Made by a program: the position numbers and the translations under genes. The notes beneath the pieces are model-generated. The model was not told the DNA's origin, made no database searches, and worked only from the letters and a program-made list of their open reading frames with translations. A DNA stretch of 64,000 nt from Azospirillum sp. TSO35-2 (GTDB lineage: Bacteria > Pseudomonadota > Alphaproteobacteria > Azospirillales > Azospirillaceae), in NCBI RefSeq assembly GCF_003116095.1, contig NZ_LGRA01000021.1, positions 1,634,448-1,698,447 of the forward strand, given 5' to 3'. How positions within the stretch are numbered: the first letter of the stretch is position 1; every line of letters starts with the position of its first letter. Below, in pieces: positions 36,953 through 45,973 of this stretch.

Positions 36953-36976
36953 GGACGTTCGGTAGGACGTTCGGTA
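36953..36976. repeat. Tandem 12-base duplication upstream of livF
   Basis: GGACGTTCGGTA occurs twice in direct succession (36953-36964 and 36965-36976), just before the minus-strand livF start. It is probably a replication slippage product; an effect on livF translation is possible because it lies in the ribosome-site region. Confidence 0.6.
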
Positions 36977-37034
36977 GGAGGAGTGCCCTCCCCCCGCCCA
37001 CGAGGGGGCGGAGGAAGGGCCACAGGGTGCGGGC

Positions 37035-38315
37035 TTACCAGCCGAGCCATTCCGGCTTGCGCGGGACGTCGACGGTGGTCAGCTTCTCCAGCTTGATCGT
37101 GCCGGCCTTGACCAGGTCATCGACGCTGGCGCCGGTATCGCCGCTGACCTTGGCCTGGTAGATGTTGACCGCCGTCATGCCGCGGTGGTCGGTGTCGGTC
37201 CAGGTCGACGGCACGCAGACGCCCTCCAGCCCGGCCGGGACCCAGTCCTTCTTCTGGTACATGCCCTTGCGGATGTTCGGGCCGGTGACGCCGCCGTTCT
37301 TCGACGCCCAGTCCATCGCCTCCTTCATGTAGAAGGCGGTGCAGACCCCGGCGAGGTAGTGGACCGGGCGGTAGTGGGCGCCGTCCGGATCGGAGAGCTT
37401 GGAGATCTCCTTCAGCGTCTTCATGCCCGGGGCGTCGCCGTTCCAGGTGACGGCGGTGCGCAGCGGGAACACCACGCCGTCGGCGGCGGCGCCGGCGGCC
37501 TTGGCGGCGTTCTCGTCCATGCCCCAGACGTTGCCCATGAACTGCACCTTGGCGCCGACCGTCTGGCAGGCCTTCAGCACCGAGATGTTGGAGCCGGCGG
37601 TGTTGCCGAGATAGGCGTAGTTGGCGCCGGCCTCCTTCAGGGTCAGGCACTGGGCGGTGTAGTCGCCGGGGGTCAGCGCGAACTGCACGGCCGGCAGCAC
37701 GTCGAAGCCCAGCTCCTTGGCCAGCTGCTCGCCGGCGTCCTTGGGCGCGTTGGGATAGGGGTGGTTGGCGCCCATGTGGACGTATTTCGGCTTGCCCTGG
37801 CCGCCCTTCTTCTTCCAGTCCTCGGCCGCCCAGGTCAGCATGCCGCGCAGCGCGTCGGAATAGGACGGACCGTAGAAGAAGTTGTAGGGCGCCGGCTTGG
37901 AGCCGTGCAGGCCCTTGCCGGCCGGGTCGGTCAGGTGGCCGGAGTAGGAACCGGAATAGGCCGGGATCTCGTCCTTGCCGACAAAGCCGGTCAGCGCCTC
38001 GGTGTCGGCGGTGCCCCAGCCCTGCAGCGCGGCAATCTTGTCGCTGCCCGACGACCATTTCTTGTACTGGCTGATGGCGCGCGGCGCCTGATAGCCGTAG
38101 TCGACGCTGTCGACCGCCAGCTTGGTGCCGTTGATACCGCCCTTGGAATTGATGTAGGCGAGCGCGTCCGACACGCCCTGCGCATAAGGCACGCCGACGT
38201 CGGAGGTGGCGCCGGACTGGTCGGCGAGATGGCCGACCGGGATGTCGGCGTATGCGGTGGCGGAGGTCGCCAGAAGAACGGCGGCGGTGGCGAACAGCGC
38301 GGTCTTGGTCGTCAT
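37035..38315 (-). CDS. LIV-type ABC transporter periplasmic binding protein
   Basis: A 426-residue secreted protein. The signal peptide MTTKTALFATAAVLLATSATAYA is cut near ADIPVG. The mature part has the Leu/Ile/Val-binding-protein fold: VGVPYAQGVSDALAYINSKGGING near residue 45. The start at 38315 follows GGGAGT; a longer frame to 38396 lacks a site. Proteins of this subfamily linked to acyl-CoA ligases often bind aromatic or short organic acids rather than amino acids, so the ligand is left open. Confidence 0.88.
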   Translation of the reverse strand: MTTKTALFATAAVLLATSATAYADIPVGHLADQSGATSDVGVPYAQGVSDALAYINSKGGINGTKLAVDSVDYGYQAPRAISQYKKWSSGSDKIAALQGWGTADTEALTGFVGKDEIPAYSGSYSGHLTDPAGKGLHGSKPAPYNFFYGPSYSDALRGMLTWAAEDWKKKGGQGKPKYVHMGANHPYPNAPKDAGEQLAKELGFDVLPAVQFALTPGDYTAQCLTLKEAGANYAYLGNTAGSNISVLKACQTVGAKVQFMGNVWGMDENAAKAAGAAADGVVFPLRTAVTWNGDAPGMKTLKEISKLSDPDGAHYRPVHYLAGVCTAFYMKEAMDWASKNGGVTGPNIRKGMYQKKDWVPAGLEGVCVPSTWTDTDHRGMTAVNIYQAKVSGDTGASVDDLVKAGTIKLEKLTTVDVPRKPEWLGW

Positions 38316-38368
38316 GTTGCGTTTACTCCCTATTCGGTTCTGTTTGTTGGGGCTTTTTGAAGCGGGCC

Positions 38369-39442
38369 TCAGTGCGAGAAGGGGTAGAGCTTCCAATAGG
38401 CCTTGATCTGCTTCCAGCGGTGGGCCAGCCCGTCGGGCTCGAACACCAGGAACAGGATGATGACGAGGCCGATCGACATCTCGCGCAGGAAGGCGATGTT
38501 GTCCTTCAGGTTCAGCGCGGTGTCGATGGCGGTGCCGCTGACCAGCTTGGTCAGCGCCTGCATCGCCTCGGGCAGGAACACCATGAAGGCGGTGCCCATC
38601 AGCGTGCCCATGATCGAACCCAGCCCGCCGATGATGATCATCCCCAGGAACTGGATCGAGAAGAGGATGGTGAAGCCCTCCACCGACACGAACTGCAGGT
38701 AATGGGCGTAGAGCGCGCCGCCGATGCCGGCGTAGAAGGCCGAGATGCCGAAGGACATCGTCCGGTACTTGGTCAGGTTGATGCCCATGATCTCGGCGGA
38801 CAGGTAATGGTCGCGCACCGCCACCAGGGCGCGGCCGTCACGGGTCCGCATCAGGTTGGTGGCCAGGATGTACATCACCACCATCGCCACCAGCACGACA
38901 TAGAAGTAGCGCTCGTCGGTGTCGAAGGAGAAGCCGAAGATGGTCAGCGCCTCGGCGATGGTGCCGTTGGTGCCGCCGGTGAACCAGTCGGCCCGGGCGA
39001 AGAAATCCTGCAGGATGTACTGCGCCGCCAGCGTGGCGATGGCGAGGTACAGGCCCTTCAGGCGGGCCGCCGGCATGCCGAACAGCAGGCCGACGCCGGT
39101 GGTGACGACACCGGCCAGCGGGATGGCCAGCGCCACCGGCACGCCCCAGCGGTTGTTCAGCCAGGCCGAGGCGAAGGCGCCGAAGCCGAAGAAGGCGGAA
39201 TGGCCGATCGAGATCTGGCCGGTGAAGCCGACCAGGATGTTCAGCCCCAGCGCCGCGATGCCGAGATAGCCGATCTGGATCAGCATGTTCAGCCAGAAGC
39301 GGTCCATGAAGGCCGGGCAGGCCAGCAGCAGGATCACGCCCAGGATCGCGAAGTTGCGGCTGGTGGTGGTCGGGAAGATGGTGGTGTCGGTCCCGTAGGA
39401 CGTCTTGAAGTCGCCGCTCGGGATGATGCTGACGTTCGCCAT
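38369..39442 (-). CDS. livM: LIV-type ABC transporter permease, LivM type
   Basis: A 357-residue membrane protein with about nine hydrophobic segments. The LivM marks GLNILVGFTGQISIGHSAFF near residue 65 and LRTRDGRALVAVRDHYLSAE near residue 215 are clear. The second is the cytoplasmic coupling loop. It starts 7 bases after livH and precedes the binding-protein gene by 53 bases. Confidence 0.92.
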   Translation of the reverse strand: MANVSIIPSGDFKTSYGTDTTIFPTTTSRNFAILGVILLLACPAFMDRFWLNMLIQIGYLGIAALGLNILVGFTGQISIGHSAFFGFGAFASAWLNNRWGVPVALAIPLAGVVTTGVGLLFGMPAARLKGLYLAIATLAAQYILQDFFARADWFTGGTNGTIAEALTIFGFSFDTDERYFYVVLVAMVVMYILATNLMRTRDGRALVAVRDHYLSAEIMGINLTKYRTMSFGISAFYAGIGGALYAHYLQFVSVEGFTILFSIQFLGMIIIGGLGSIMGTLMGTAFMVFLPEAMQALTKLVSGTAIDTALNLKDNIAFLREMSIGLVIILFLVFEPDGLAHRWKQIKAYWKLYPFSH

Positions 39443-39449
39443 GGGGGCC

Positions 39450-40337
39450 TCACACGCGCTCGATGTCTTTGGTGCCGAACAGGCCGTAAGGCTTGATCAT
39501 CAGGATGGCGATCAGGACGTAGAAGGGGGCGATCTCGTACATGTTGCCCCAGTTCAGCCACTGGCTGTCGACGTACTGCGCCACATTCTCCAGCACCCCG
39601 ACGATCAGGCCGCCCAGCACCGCGCCGATGACGCTGTCCAGGCCGCCGAGGATCACCGCCGGGAAGACCTTGATGCCGAAGATCGACAGGGCCGACGACA
39701 CGCCGTTGACCACGCCGACGGTCACGCCGGCCACCGCCGACACCATGGCGGAGATCGCCCAGCTCATCGCGAACATGCGGCGGACCGAGATGCCGAGCGA
39801 CTGCGCCACCTGCTGGTCGAAGGCGGTGGCCCGCATCGCCAGACCGGTGCGCGAGTATTTGAAGAACCAGCCGAAGCCGGCCATGATCAGGATCGAGATG
39901 CCCAGCGACACCACGTAGACCGTCTGCACCTCCAACCCGAACAGGTTGGTGGTCGGGCTGGCGAAGATCGGCGGGAAGGGCTTGGCGAACACGCCGAACA
40001 TCCACTTCATCGCCGCCTGGAAGACGATCGACAGGCCGATCGTCACCATGATGACCGAGATGATCGGCTCGCCGATCATCGGCCGCAGCACGACGACCTG
40101 CAGGATGACGCCGAACACCAGCATGAAGACCAGCGTGATCGGGAAGCCGATCCAGAAGGGCAGATGCCAGCTGGTCAGCAGCCACCAGCAGGTCCAGGCG
40201 CCGATCAGCAGGAACTCGCCCTGCGCGAAGTTGACGATGCGGCTGGCCTTGTAGATCAGCACGAACGACATGGCGACCACGCCATACAGCGCGCCGACGA
40301 TCACACCGTTGACGAGAAGCTGAAGGAAAAGGGTCAT
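39450..40337 (-). CDS. livH: LIV-type ABC transporter permease, LivH type
   Basis: A 295-residue membrane protein, hydrophobic throughout. It has the LivH entry MTLFLQLLVNGVIVGALYG, the IVNFAQGEFLLIGAW segment near residue 35 and the coupling loop AMRATAFDQQVAQSLGI near residue 170. The ATG at 40337 follows GAGG; the longer frame to 40412 is built from the GC-rich repeat. A palindromic repeat separates it from the upstream ligase gene. Confidence 0.92.
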   Translation of the reverse strand: MTLFLQLLVNGVIVGALYGVVAMSFVLIYKASRIVNFAQGEFLLIGAWTCWWLLTSWHLPFWIGFPITLVFMLVFGVILQVVVLRPMIGEPIISVIMVTIGLSIVFQAAMKWMFGVFAKPFPPIFASPTTNLFGLEVQTVYVVSLGISILIMAGFGWFFKYSRTGLAMRATAFDQQVAQSLGISVRRMFAMSWAISAMVSAVAGVTVGVVNGVSSALSIFGIKVFPAVILGGLDSVIGAVLGGLIVGVLENVAQYVDSQWLNWGNMYEIAPFYVLIAILMIKPYGLFGTKDIERV

Positions 40338-40352
40338 GGCGTGGCCTCGTTC

Positions 40353-40499
40353 TTTCCCTCTCCCGCCCCGGGAGAGGGGGACCGCGAAGCGGTCGGGTGA
40401 GGGGTCATCCAAGGATCAGGGCGCCCGTTTCCTGCCGGCCCCCTCACCCTCCCCGTGCTCTGCACGGGTCCCCGCCCTCTCCCGGGACGGGAGAGGGCA
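40353..40499. repeat. GC-rich palindromic intergenic repeat, copy 3
   Basis: A compound repeat: CCCTCTCCCGCCCCGGGAGAGGG at the left, a GACCGCGAAGCGGTC hairpin, GTGCTCTGCACGGG in the middle, and CCCTCTCCCGGGACGGGAGAGGG at the right. It occupies nearly the whole gap between the FadD-like ligase and livH inside a single-strand operon, so it probably affects transcript stability more than it ends transcription. Confidence 0.7.
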
Positions 40500-40527
40500 A
40501 TGTTTGCGGTTCGCATCGCAGCCCTCC

Positions 40528-42498
40528 TCACGCCGCGACCGGCTGCGGCTTCTTCACCGCAACGGGCACGAGGTCGATGACGGTCAGCGTCGTGCGGATG
40601 CGCTGCTTGGTGCCGTCCTGGAAGGCGATCGTCGTGTCGACGTCGATCGTCGGCTGGCCGGCGTAGACGCTGTCGATGATGGTGCCGTACTTCTCGCCGA
40701 TGACGCCGCGGCGCACCTTGCGGGTGCGGGTCAGCTCGCCATCGTCGGCGTCCAGCTCCTTGTAGAGCAGCAGGAACTTGGAGATGCGCTGGTACTCCGG
40801 CAGGGTCTGGTTGACCCGCTCGACCTCGCTCCGCAGCAGCTCGTACACCTCCGGCTTCGACGCCAGGTCGGAGTAGGTGGTGAAGGTGATGCGGTTCTTC
40901 TCCGCCCATTTCGACACGATGGGAAAGCGGATGCAGATGATCGCCGACAGATACTCGCGCTTGTCGCCCAGGATCACCGCCTCGGCGACATAGGGGCTGA
41001 ACTTCAGCTTGTTCTCGATGTATTGCGGGCTGAAGCGGTCGCCGCGCGCGGTGGTGGCGATGTCCTTGATGCGGTCGATGATGACCAGATGGCCCTTCTT
41101 GTCGAAGAAGCCGGCGTCGCCGGTGTGCATCCAGCCGTCGCGCATGTCGGCGACGGTCGCGTTCTCGTTCCGGTAGTAGCCGGCGAACATGTTGGGGTGG
41201 CGGGTGACGATCTCGCCGACGCCGTTGTGGTCGGCGTCGATCACCTTCACCTCGATGCCGTCGTCGAACGGCACGCCGACGGTGTCGAAATCGACGTCGG
41301 TGCCGCGGTGGACGGTGTAGGCGCCCATCGTCTCGGTCTGGCCGTAGATCTGGCGCAGCGGCACGCCCAGCGCCTGGAAGAACTTGAAGGTGTCGGGCCC
41401 CAGCGCCGCGCCGCCGGTCGCCGCCGAGGTCAGGTTGGTGAAGCCCAGCCGGTCACGCAGCGCGCGGAACAGGATCCAGTCGGCCACGGTGGAGCGCTGC
41501 CCTTTCGCCAAGGCCTCCAGTCCCAGCTTCATGCCGAGATCGAACATCTTCTGCTTGAAGGGCGAGGCGTCCATCATGCGGGCGCGGACGTCGGCGGCGA
41601 TCTGTTCCCACAGGCGGGGGGCGAACAGCACGAAGCTCGGCCCGATCTCGCGGAAGTCGTGCATCATCGTCTCGGCTTCCTCGACGAAGTTCACGCGCAT
41701 CCGCGACACCATGCCCATGCCGACGGCGTAGACCTGCTCCATGATCCAGGACAGCGGCAGGACCGAGACATACTCGTCCTGCGGCCCCTTGGGATCGGCC
41801 GACAGGTAGCTGGCGACGTGGCGGATCAGCCGCCCGGCCGGCAGCATCGCCATCTTCGGGTTCGACGTCGTGCCGGAGGTGGTGCAGAGGATCGCCACGT
41901 CCTCTCCCCTGGTCTCGGCCACCAGACGGTCGTAGAGGTCGGGCTGCTGCGCGTGCAGTTCCTCGCCCAACCGGACCAGATCGGCGGCCGGCATCAGGCG
42001 CGGGTCGTGGTATTTGCGCATGCCGCGCGGGTCGGAATAGATGATGTGCTGCAGGGTCGGCAGCCGGTCGGCGAGGTTCAGCAGCTTGTCGACCTGCTCC
42101 TCATCCTCGGCGAACACCACCTTCACGTCGGCGTAGGTGATGAGGTAGGCCACCTCCTCGTCCAGCGCGTCGCGGTAGATGCCCAGGCTGTAGCCGCGGA
42201 CCGCGTGGGTCGCGACCTCGCCCATCACCCAGTCGGGGCGGTTGTCGCCGAGCAGCCCGACCACCTCGCCCGGCACCACGCCGAGCTTGGTCATGCCGAG
42301 CGCGAAGGCGCGCACGCGGGCCTGGACGTCCGCCCAGGTGAAGGTGCGCCAGATGCCGAAGTCCTTCTCGCGCATGGCGATCTCGCCGCCATGCTCCCGC
42401 GCGTGCAGCGCGACCAGCTTCGGCAGCGTGTCGTTCACGGCCAGATCGGGAAGGATGGTCGGCGGAAGGGTGGATTCCGAACGGTTGGGCGGGGCCAT
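40528..42498 (-). CDS. AMP-dependent long-chain acyl-CoA synthetase (FadD/FadD15-like)
   Basis: A 656-residue ANL ligase. The P-loop reads LCTTSGTTSNPKMAML near residue 215, close to canonical. YGQTETMGAY near 395, TGDAGFFDKKGHLVIIDRIKD near 465 and the C-terminal ELTRTRKVRR lysine region are all present. It probably activates the imported carboxylic acid with CoA. The ATG at 42498 shares bases with the livG stop (TGATG), so it is translated together with the transporter ATPase, an uncommon position for a ligase. Confidence 0.9.
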   Translation of the reverse strand: MAPPNRSESTLPPTILPDLAVNDTLPKLVALHAREHGGEIAMREKDFGIWRTFTWADVQARVRAFALGMTKLGVVPGEVVGLLGDNRPDWVMGEVATHAVRGYSLGIYRDALDEEVAYLITYADVKVVFAEDEEQVDKLLNLADRLPTLQHIIYSDPRGMRKYHDPRLMPAADLVRLGEELHAQQPDLYDRLVAETRGEDVAILCTTSGTTSNPKMAMLPAGRLIRHVASYLSADPKGPQDEYVSVLPLSWIMEQVYAVGMGMVSRMRVNFVEEAETMMHDFREIGPSFVLFAPRLWEQIAADVRARMMDASPFKQKMFDLGMKLGLEALAKGQRSTVADWILFRALRDRLGFTNLTSAATGGAALGPDTFKFFQALGVPLRQIYGQTETMGAYTVHRGTDVDFDTVGVPFDDGIEVKVIDADHNGVGEIVTRHPNMFAGYYRNENATVADMRDGWMHTGDAGFFDKKGHLVIIDRIKDIATTARGDRFSPQYIENKLKFSPYVAEAVILGDKREYLSAIICIRFPIVSKWAEKNRITFTTYSDLASKPEVYELLRSEVERVNQTLPEYQRISKFLLLYKELDADDGELTRTRKVRRGVIGEKYGTIIDSVYAGQPTIDVDTTIAFQDGTKQRIRTTLTVIDLVPVAVKKPQPVAA

Positions 42499-43397
42499 CA
42501 CGCCACCTCCTTGTGGGCGGGGGCGGCCGCGGCCGGCGCCTCTTCGTCGTCGTCCTCGCCCAGATAGGCGCGGCGGACGCGTGGGTTGGCCAGCACCTCG
42601 GCCGGCGCGCCCTCGGCGATCTTCTTGCCGAACTCCAGCACCATCACCCGGTGCGAGATGTCCATGACCACGCCCATGTCGTGCTCGATCATGACGACGG
42701 TCATGCCGAACTCCTCGTTGAGGTCGACGATGTAGCGGGCCATGTCCTCCTTCTCTTCCAGGTTCATGCCGGCCATCGGCTCGTCCAGCAGGATCAGGTC
42801 CGGCTTCAGCGCGATGGCGCGGGCCAGTTCCACCCGCTTGCGCAGGCCGTAGGACAGGGTGCCGGCGGTCGCCTTGCGGACATGCTGGATTTCGAGGAAA
42901 TCGATGATCTCCTCCACCTCGCGGCGGTGGGACAGCTCTTCCTTGCGGGCGCCGCTCAGCCAATAGAGCGGGCCGGTCAGGAAGTTGTTCTTCAGCAGGT
43001 GGTGGCGGCCGACCATGATGTTGTCGAGCACGGTCATGTGCCCGAACAGCGCCAGATTCTGGAAGGTGCGGCCGATGCCGAGCGCCGCGCGGTGGTTCGG
43101 GGTCATCCCCGTCACGTCGCGGCCCTTGAAGAAGACCTTGCCATCCGTCGGCCGATAACGTCCGGAGATGCAGTTGACCATCGAGGTCTTTCCCGCACCG
43201 TTGGGGCCGATGATGGAAAACAACTCGCCCTTGCGGATGCCGAAGCTGACATCGGTCAGCGCATGGACGCCCCCGAAGCGCAGATTGACGCCCCGAGCCT
43301 CGAAAATAGTCTCCGCCTGGGATGCGTCGGCCGGGGCCGACGTGGTGGGGGACGCGTGGACAGGGCCGCGGTGCGGTGCGACGGGCGCGCCGGACAT
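42498..43397 (-). CDS. livG: LIV-type ABC transporter ATP-binding protein, LivG type
   Basis: A 299-residue ATPase. After a 30-residue Pro/Ala-rich tail come Walker A GPNGAGKTS near residue 65, GIGRTFQNLALF near 110, signature TLSYGLRKRVELARA near 180, Walker B LILLDEPMAGM near 200 and MIEHDMGVVMDI near 235. The ATG at 43397 follows GGAGGAGG; a longer frame to 43565 crosses the promoter. It is the first gene of the operon livG-ligase-livH-livM-binding protein-livF-PaaK-like. Confidence 0.92.
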   Translation of the reverse strand: MSGAPVAPHRGPVHASPTTSAPADASQAETIFEARGVNLRFGGVHALTDVSFGIRKGELFSIIGPNGAGKTSMVNCISGRYRPTDGKVFFKGRDVTGMTPNHRAALGIGRTFQNLALFGHMTVLDNIMVGRHHLLKNNFLTGPLYWLSGARKEELSHRREVEEIIDFLEIQHVRKATAGTLSYGLRKRVELARAIALKPDLILLDEPMAGMNLEEKEDMARYIVDLNEEFGMTVVMIEHDMGVVMDISHRVMVLEFGKKIAEGAPAEVLANPRVRRAYLGEDDDEEAPAAAAPAHKEVA

Positions 43398-43459
43398 TTC
43401 CTCCTCCGTTGCTGTTGGTTCGGCGTCTCGGTTCAGAGCCGGCTCTTGCTGGCCGGTGA

Positions 43460-43476
43460 GGTCCATATTGTGGACC
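43460..43476. promoter_or_regulatory. Palindromic operator 1 of the IclR-ligase fusion regulon
   Basis: GGTCCATATTGTGGACC is a 17-base inverted repeat with 6 of 7 arm positions paired. It lies just downstream of the predicted livG transcription start, a usual place for a repressor site. It matches the palindrome at 43576-43592. Confidence 0.65.
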
Positions 43477-43496
43477 GCTCGTTGAGCAACTGTGGC

Positions 43497-43526
43497 ACTA
43501 TATACCGTGCTACCGTCTGTTATCAA
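43497..43526 (-). promoter_or_regulatory. Sigma-70-type promoter of the LIV/ligase operon
   Basis: On the minus strand TTGATA (43526-43521) and TATAGT (43502-43497) are separated by 18 bases, giving a start near 43490. The leader then runs through operator 1 to the livG ribosome site. Confidence 0.65.
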
Positions 43527-43575
43527 CACTGACATTCCGCCAGCGCATGTTTTTTGGCGCGACAAGGCGCCGCGT

Positions 43576-43592
43576 GGTCCATATGATGGACC
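43576..43592. promoter_or_regulatory. Palindromic operator 2 at the start of the fusion regulator gene
   Basis: GGTCCATATGATGGACC is a perfect inverted repeat with 7-base arms and a 3-base centre. It overlaps two possible ATG codons (43583 and 43586) of the fusion gene and lies just before the ATG at 43595, pointing to autoregulation. The centre-to-centre distance to operator 1 is 116 bases, close to eleven helical turns. Confidence 0.65.
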
Positions 43593-43594
43593 CT

Positions 43595-45316
43595 ATGACC
43601 CGCCACGCCGACATCACCGCTCCCGTCCCCGGCCCGACCGCCGCCGGCGGCACCCAGAGCCTGGAGCGCGCCATCACCCTGCTGCGGGCCGTCGCCGCCG
43701 CCGGGACCGACGGCGCACGGCTGGCCGACCTGATGACCGGCGCCGGCCTGTCGAAGGCGACCGCCCACCGGCTGCTGATGGCGCTGGCGCGCGACGGGCT
43801 GGTGGAGCAGGACACCCGCAGCAAGCGCTATCACCTGGGGCCCGATCTGGTGGCGCTGGGCGACCTCGCGGCGTTGCGCCACCGCCGGCCCGCCGCCCCT
43901 GCCCTGCCGTCACCACCGGAGGCTGCCGCGCCGCTCCCGGGCGCGCCCGAACCCGCCGCTGCGGAACCGGCGGTGCGGCCGTCGGCCTTCCTGCGGCCGG
44001 AATACCGCGGCGACTCCATCGCGCTGGCGACGCTGCTGTGCGACCGCCATGTCCGGGCCGCCGACGGCGCGCGGGCGGCGCTGCTGCACGAAAGCGTGGC
44101 GGGGCAGACCACCGAACTCAGCTTCGCCCGGCTGGCCCGCGATTCGGCGCGCTTCGCCACCGTGCTGGCCGGCATGGGGGTCGGGCCCGGCGACCGGGTG
44201 GCGGTGCTGCTGCCCAAGGGATCGGAGCTGCTGATCACCGCGCTGGCGATCTGGCGGCTGGGCGGTGTCTACATGCCGCTGTTCACCACCTACACCGCCT
44301 CGGCGGTCGCCTACCGGCTGACCGACAGCGACGCGCGGGCGATCGTCACCAACGGCTTCCTGCGCCGCAAGGTGCCGCGCGACAACAGCCGGCCGGTGGT
44401 GACGGTGGAGGGCGACGAGGCGTTCGGCCCCGACGCCGTGCCCTTCTGGTCTTCGCTGCACGAGGCGGCGCCGCGGACCGACGTCGCGCGCTACCGCGAG
44501 GGCGACGCCTTCGCCCTGATCTACACCTCGGAGTCCGAGCCGACGCCGCTCGGCGTGTCGCTGCCGGTCAAGGCGCTGTCGGGGATCGAGCAGTACATGC
44601 GCATCGGCCTCGACCTGCGCGACGACGACATCTACTGGAACATGGCCGATCCCGGCTGGGCCTACGGCGCCTATTACGGGCTGGTCGGGCCGCTGCTGCT
44701 GGGGCGCACGACGATCTTCTGCGACGGCCCCTACGACGTGCGCCAGGGCTACCGCATGCTGACCAAGTTCGGCGTCACCAACCTGACCGCGGCGCCGTCG
44801 CAGATCCGGGTGTGGCACGGCGCCGACCCGGCCGGCTCGCACCAGTTCGCGCTGCGCATCCTGTCGGTGGTGGGCGAGCCGCTGCCGCCAGATCTGATCG
44901 CCTGGGCCAACCGGACGGTGAAGGTGCCGCTGCTCGACCAGTATGGCCAGCGCGAGACCGGCATCTTCATCGTCAACCGCTACGATCCGGACGGCATGGA
45001 GGCGGCGGACGGCGAGGCGGCGCAACCGGCCAGCGGGTCGCTCGGCCGGCCGATGCCGGGGTTCCGCGTCGTCATCCTCGACCCCGACGGGCGGGAGGCG
45101 CCGGTCGGCGGCGCCGGCGAGATCGCCATCGACGTCGACCGCTCGCCGCTGTTCTGGTTCGAATCCTACGCCAACAACCCGGAGCGCACCGCCCGGCGCT
45201 TCCGCCACGGCCGGCGCTATTACCTGACCGGCGACTGGGCGTTCCTGGACGCCGACGGCAACATCCATTACCGCGGCCGGGCGTCCGACGCGATCCAGAT
45301 GCAGCAGGGCGAATAG
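43595..45316 (+). CDS. IclR-type helix-turn-helix fused to a degenerate AMP-forming acyl-CoA ligase domain
   Basis: One unbroken frame of 573 residues from the ATG at 43595 (in-frame ATGs at 43547, 43583 and 43586 are alternatives; none has a strong ribosome site). Residues 20-90 are an IclR winged helix: SLERAITLLRAVAA and GLSKATAHRLLMALARDGLV. A Pro/Ala linker follows. From about residue 130 comes an ANL ligase body with YGQRETGIF, LTGDWAFLDADGN and GRASDAIQ. The P-loop position reads YTSESEPTPLG, and the protein ends just after the hinge, so the C-terminal lysine domain is missing. It probably senses rather than activates its ligand. Confidence 0.85.
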   Translation: MTRHADITAPVPGPTAAGGTQSLERAITLLRAVAAAGTDGARLADLMTGAGLSKATAHRLLMALARDGLVEQDTRSKRYHLGPDLVALGDLAALRHRRPAAPALPSPPEAAAPLPGAPEPAAAEPAVRPSAFLRPEYRGDSIALATLLCDRHVRAADGARAALLHESVAGQTTELSFARLARDSARFATVLAGMGVGPGDRVAVLLPKGSELLITALAIWRLGGVYMPLFTTYTASAVAYRLTDSDARAIVTNGFLRRKVPRDNSRPVVTVEGDEAFGPDAVPFWSSLHEAAPRTDVARYREGDAFALIYTSESEPTPLGVSLPVKALSGIEQYMRIGLDLRDDDIYWNMADPGWAYGAYYGLVGPLLLGRTTIFCDGPYDVRQGYRMLTKFGVTNLTAAPSQIRVWHGADPAGSHQFALRILSVVGEPLPPDLIAWANRTVKVPLLDQYGQRETGIFIVNRYDPDGMEAADGEAAQPASGSLGRPMPGFRVVILDPDGREAPVGGAGEIAIDVDRSPLFWFESYANNPERTARRFRHGRRYYLTGDWAFLDADGNIHYRGRASDAIQMQQGE

Positions 45317-45400
45317 GCAGCGCCCCCGGTTTTCGGGTATAGATCGCCGGGCAGGCGCGGCCGACGGCCGTGCGGCGAGGAAAGCGGGCGAAGGACGGGG

Positions 45401-45973
45401 ATGGAATCCAAGACGAAGAACCGCGAGTCCTGGCTGGCCGCCGCCTTCGCGGCGCTGGCCGAAGGCGGCGTCGACAAGGTGCGGGTGGAGCTTCTGGCCA
45501 AGACGCTGAAAGTCACCAAGGGCAGCTTCTACTGGCATTTCCGCGACCGGACCGAGCTGATGACCGCGCTGCTGGAGAGCTGGAAGCTCGGCCGCATCGC
45601 CGCCATCAAGGAACAGACCCGGCTGGACGGACGGCAGCCGGCGCAGCAGCTCCGCGACCTGCTGGCGCTCTACGGCGGCAGCAAGCCGCGCGGCATGGCG
45701 ATCGAGCTGGCGGTGCGCGACTGGGCCCGGCGCGCGCCAGAGGCCCAGAGCGTCATCGCCGAGGTCGACCGCGAGCGTCTGCGCAGCGTCGCCGGGCTGT
45801 TCGCCGCGCTCGGCCTGCCGCCCGACCAGGCCTTCGCCCGCGCCTACCTGTTCTACGCCTTCGCCTTCGGCCAGGGCCTGCTGGCCCCCGGCGCCGCCGC
45901 CGACCGGGGCGACGCCGTGCACGCGATCTGCGCCGACGTGCTGGTGCCGAACGCCCCGGCTTACGGCGTGTAG
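45401..45973 (+). CDS. TetR-family transcriptional regulator
   Basis: A 190-residue regulator. The N-terminal helix-turn-helix reads VELLAKTLKVTKGSFYWHFRDRTEL near residues 29-53, typical of TetR proteins of catabolic clusters. The C-terminal ligand domain is not specific. It follows the fusion regulator gene by 84 bases in the same direction and may share its transcript. Its end overlaps the convergent chemoreceptor gene by 13 bases. Confidence 0.88.
   Translation: MESKTKNRESWLAAAFAALAEGGVDKVRVELLAKTLKVTKGSFYWHFRDRTELMTALLESWKLGRIAAIKEQTRLDGRQPAQQLRDLLALYGGSKPRGMAIELAVRDWARRAPEAQSVIAEVDRERLRSVAGLFAALGLPPDQAFARAYLFYAFAFGQGLLAPGAAADRGDAVHAICADVLVPNAPAYGV

Noticed and set aside
42499..42963. 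Upstream extension of the FadD-like ligase frame.
   Set aside because: It lies within livG in another frame; the ATG at 42498 gives the normal ligase N-terminus.
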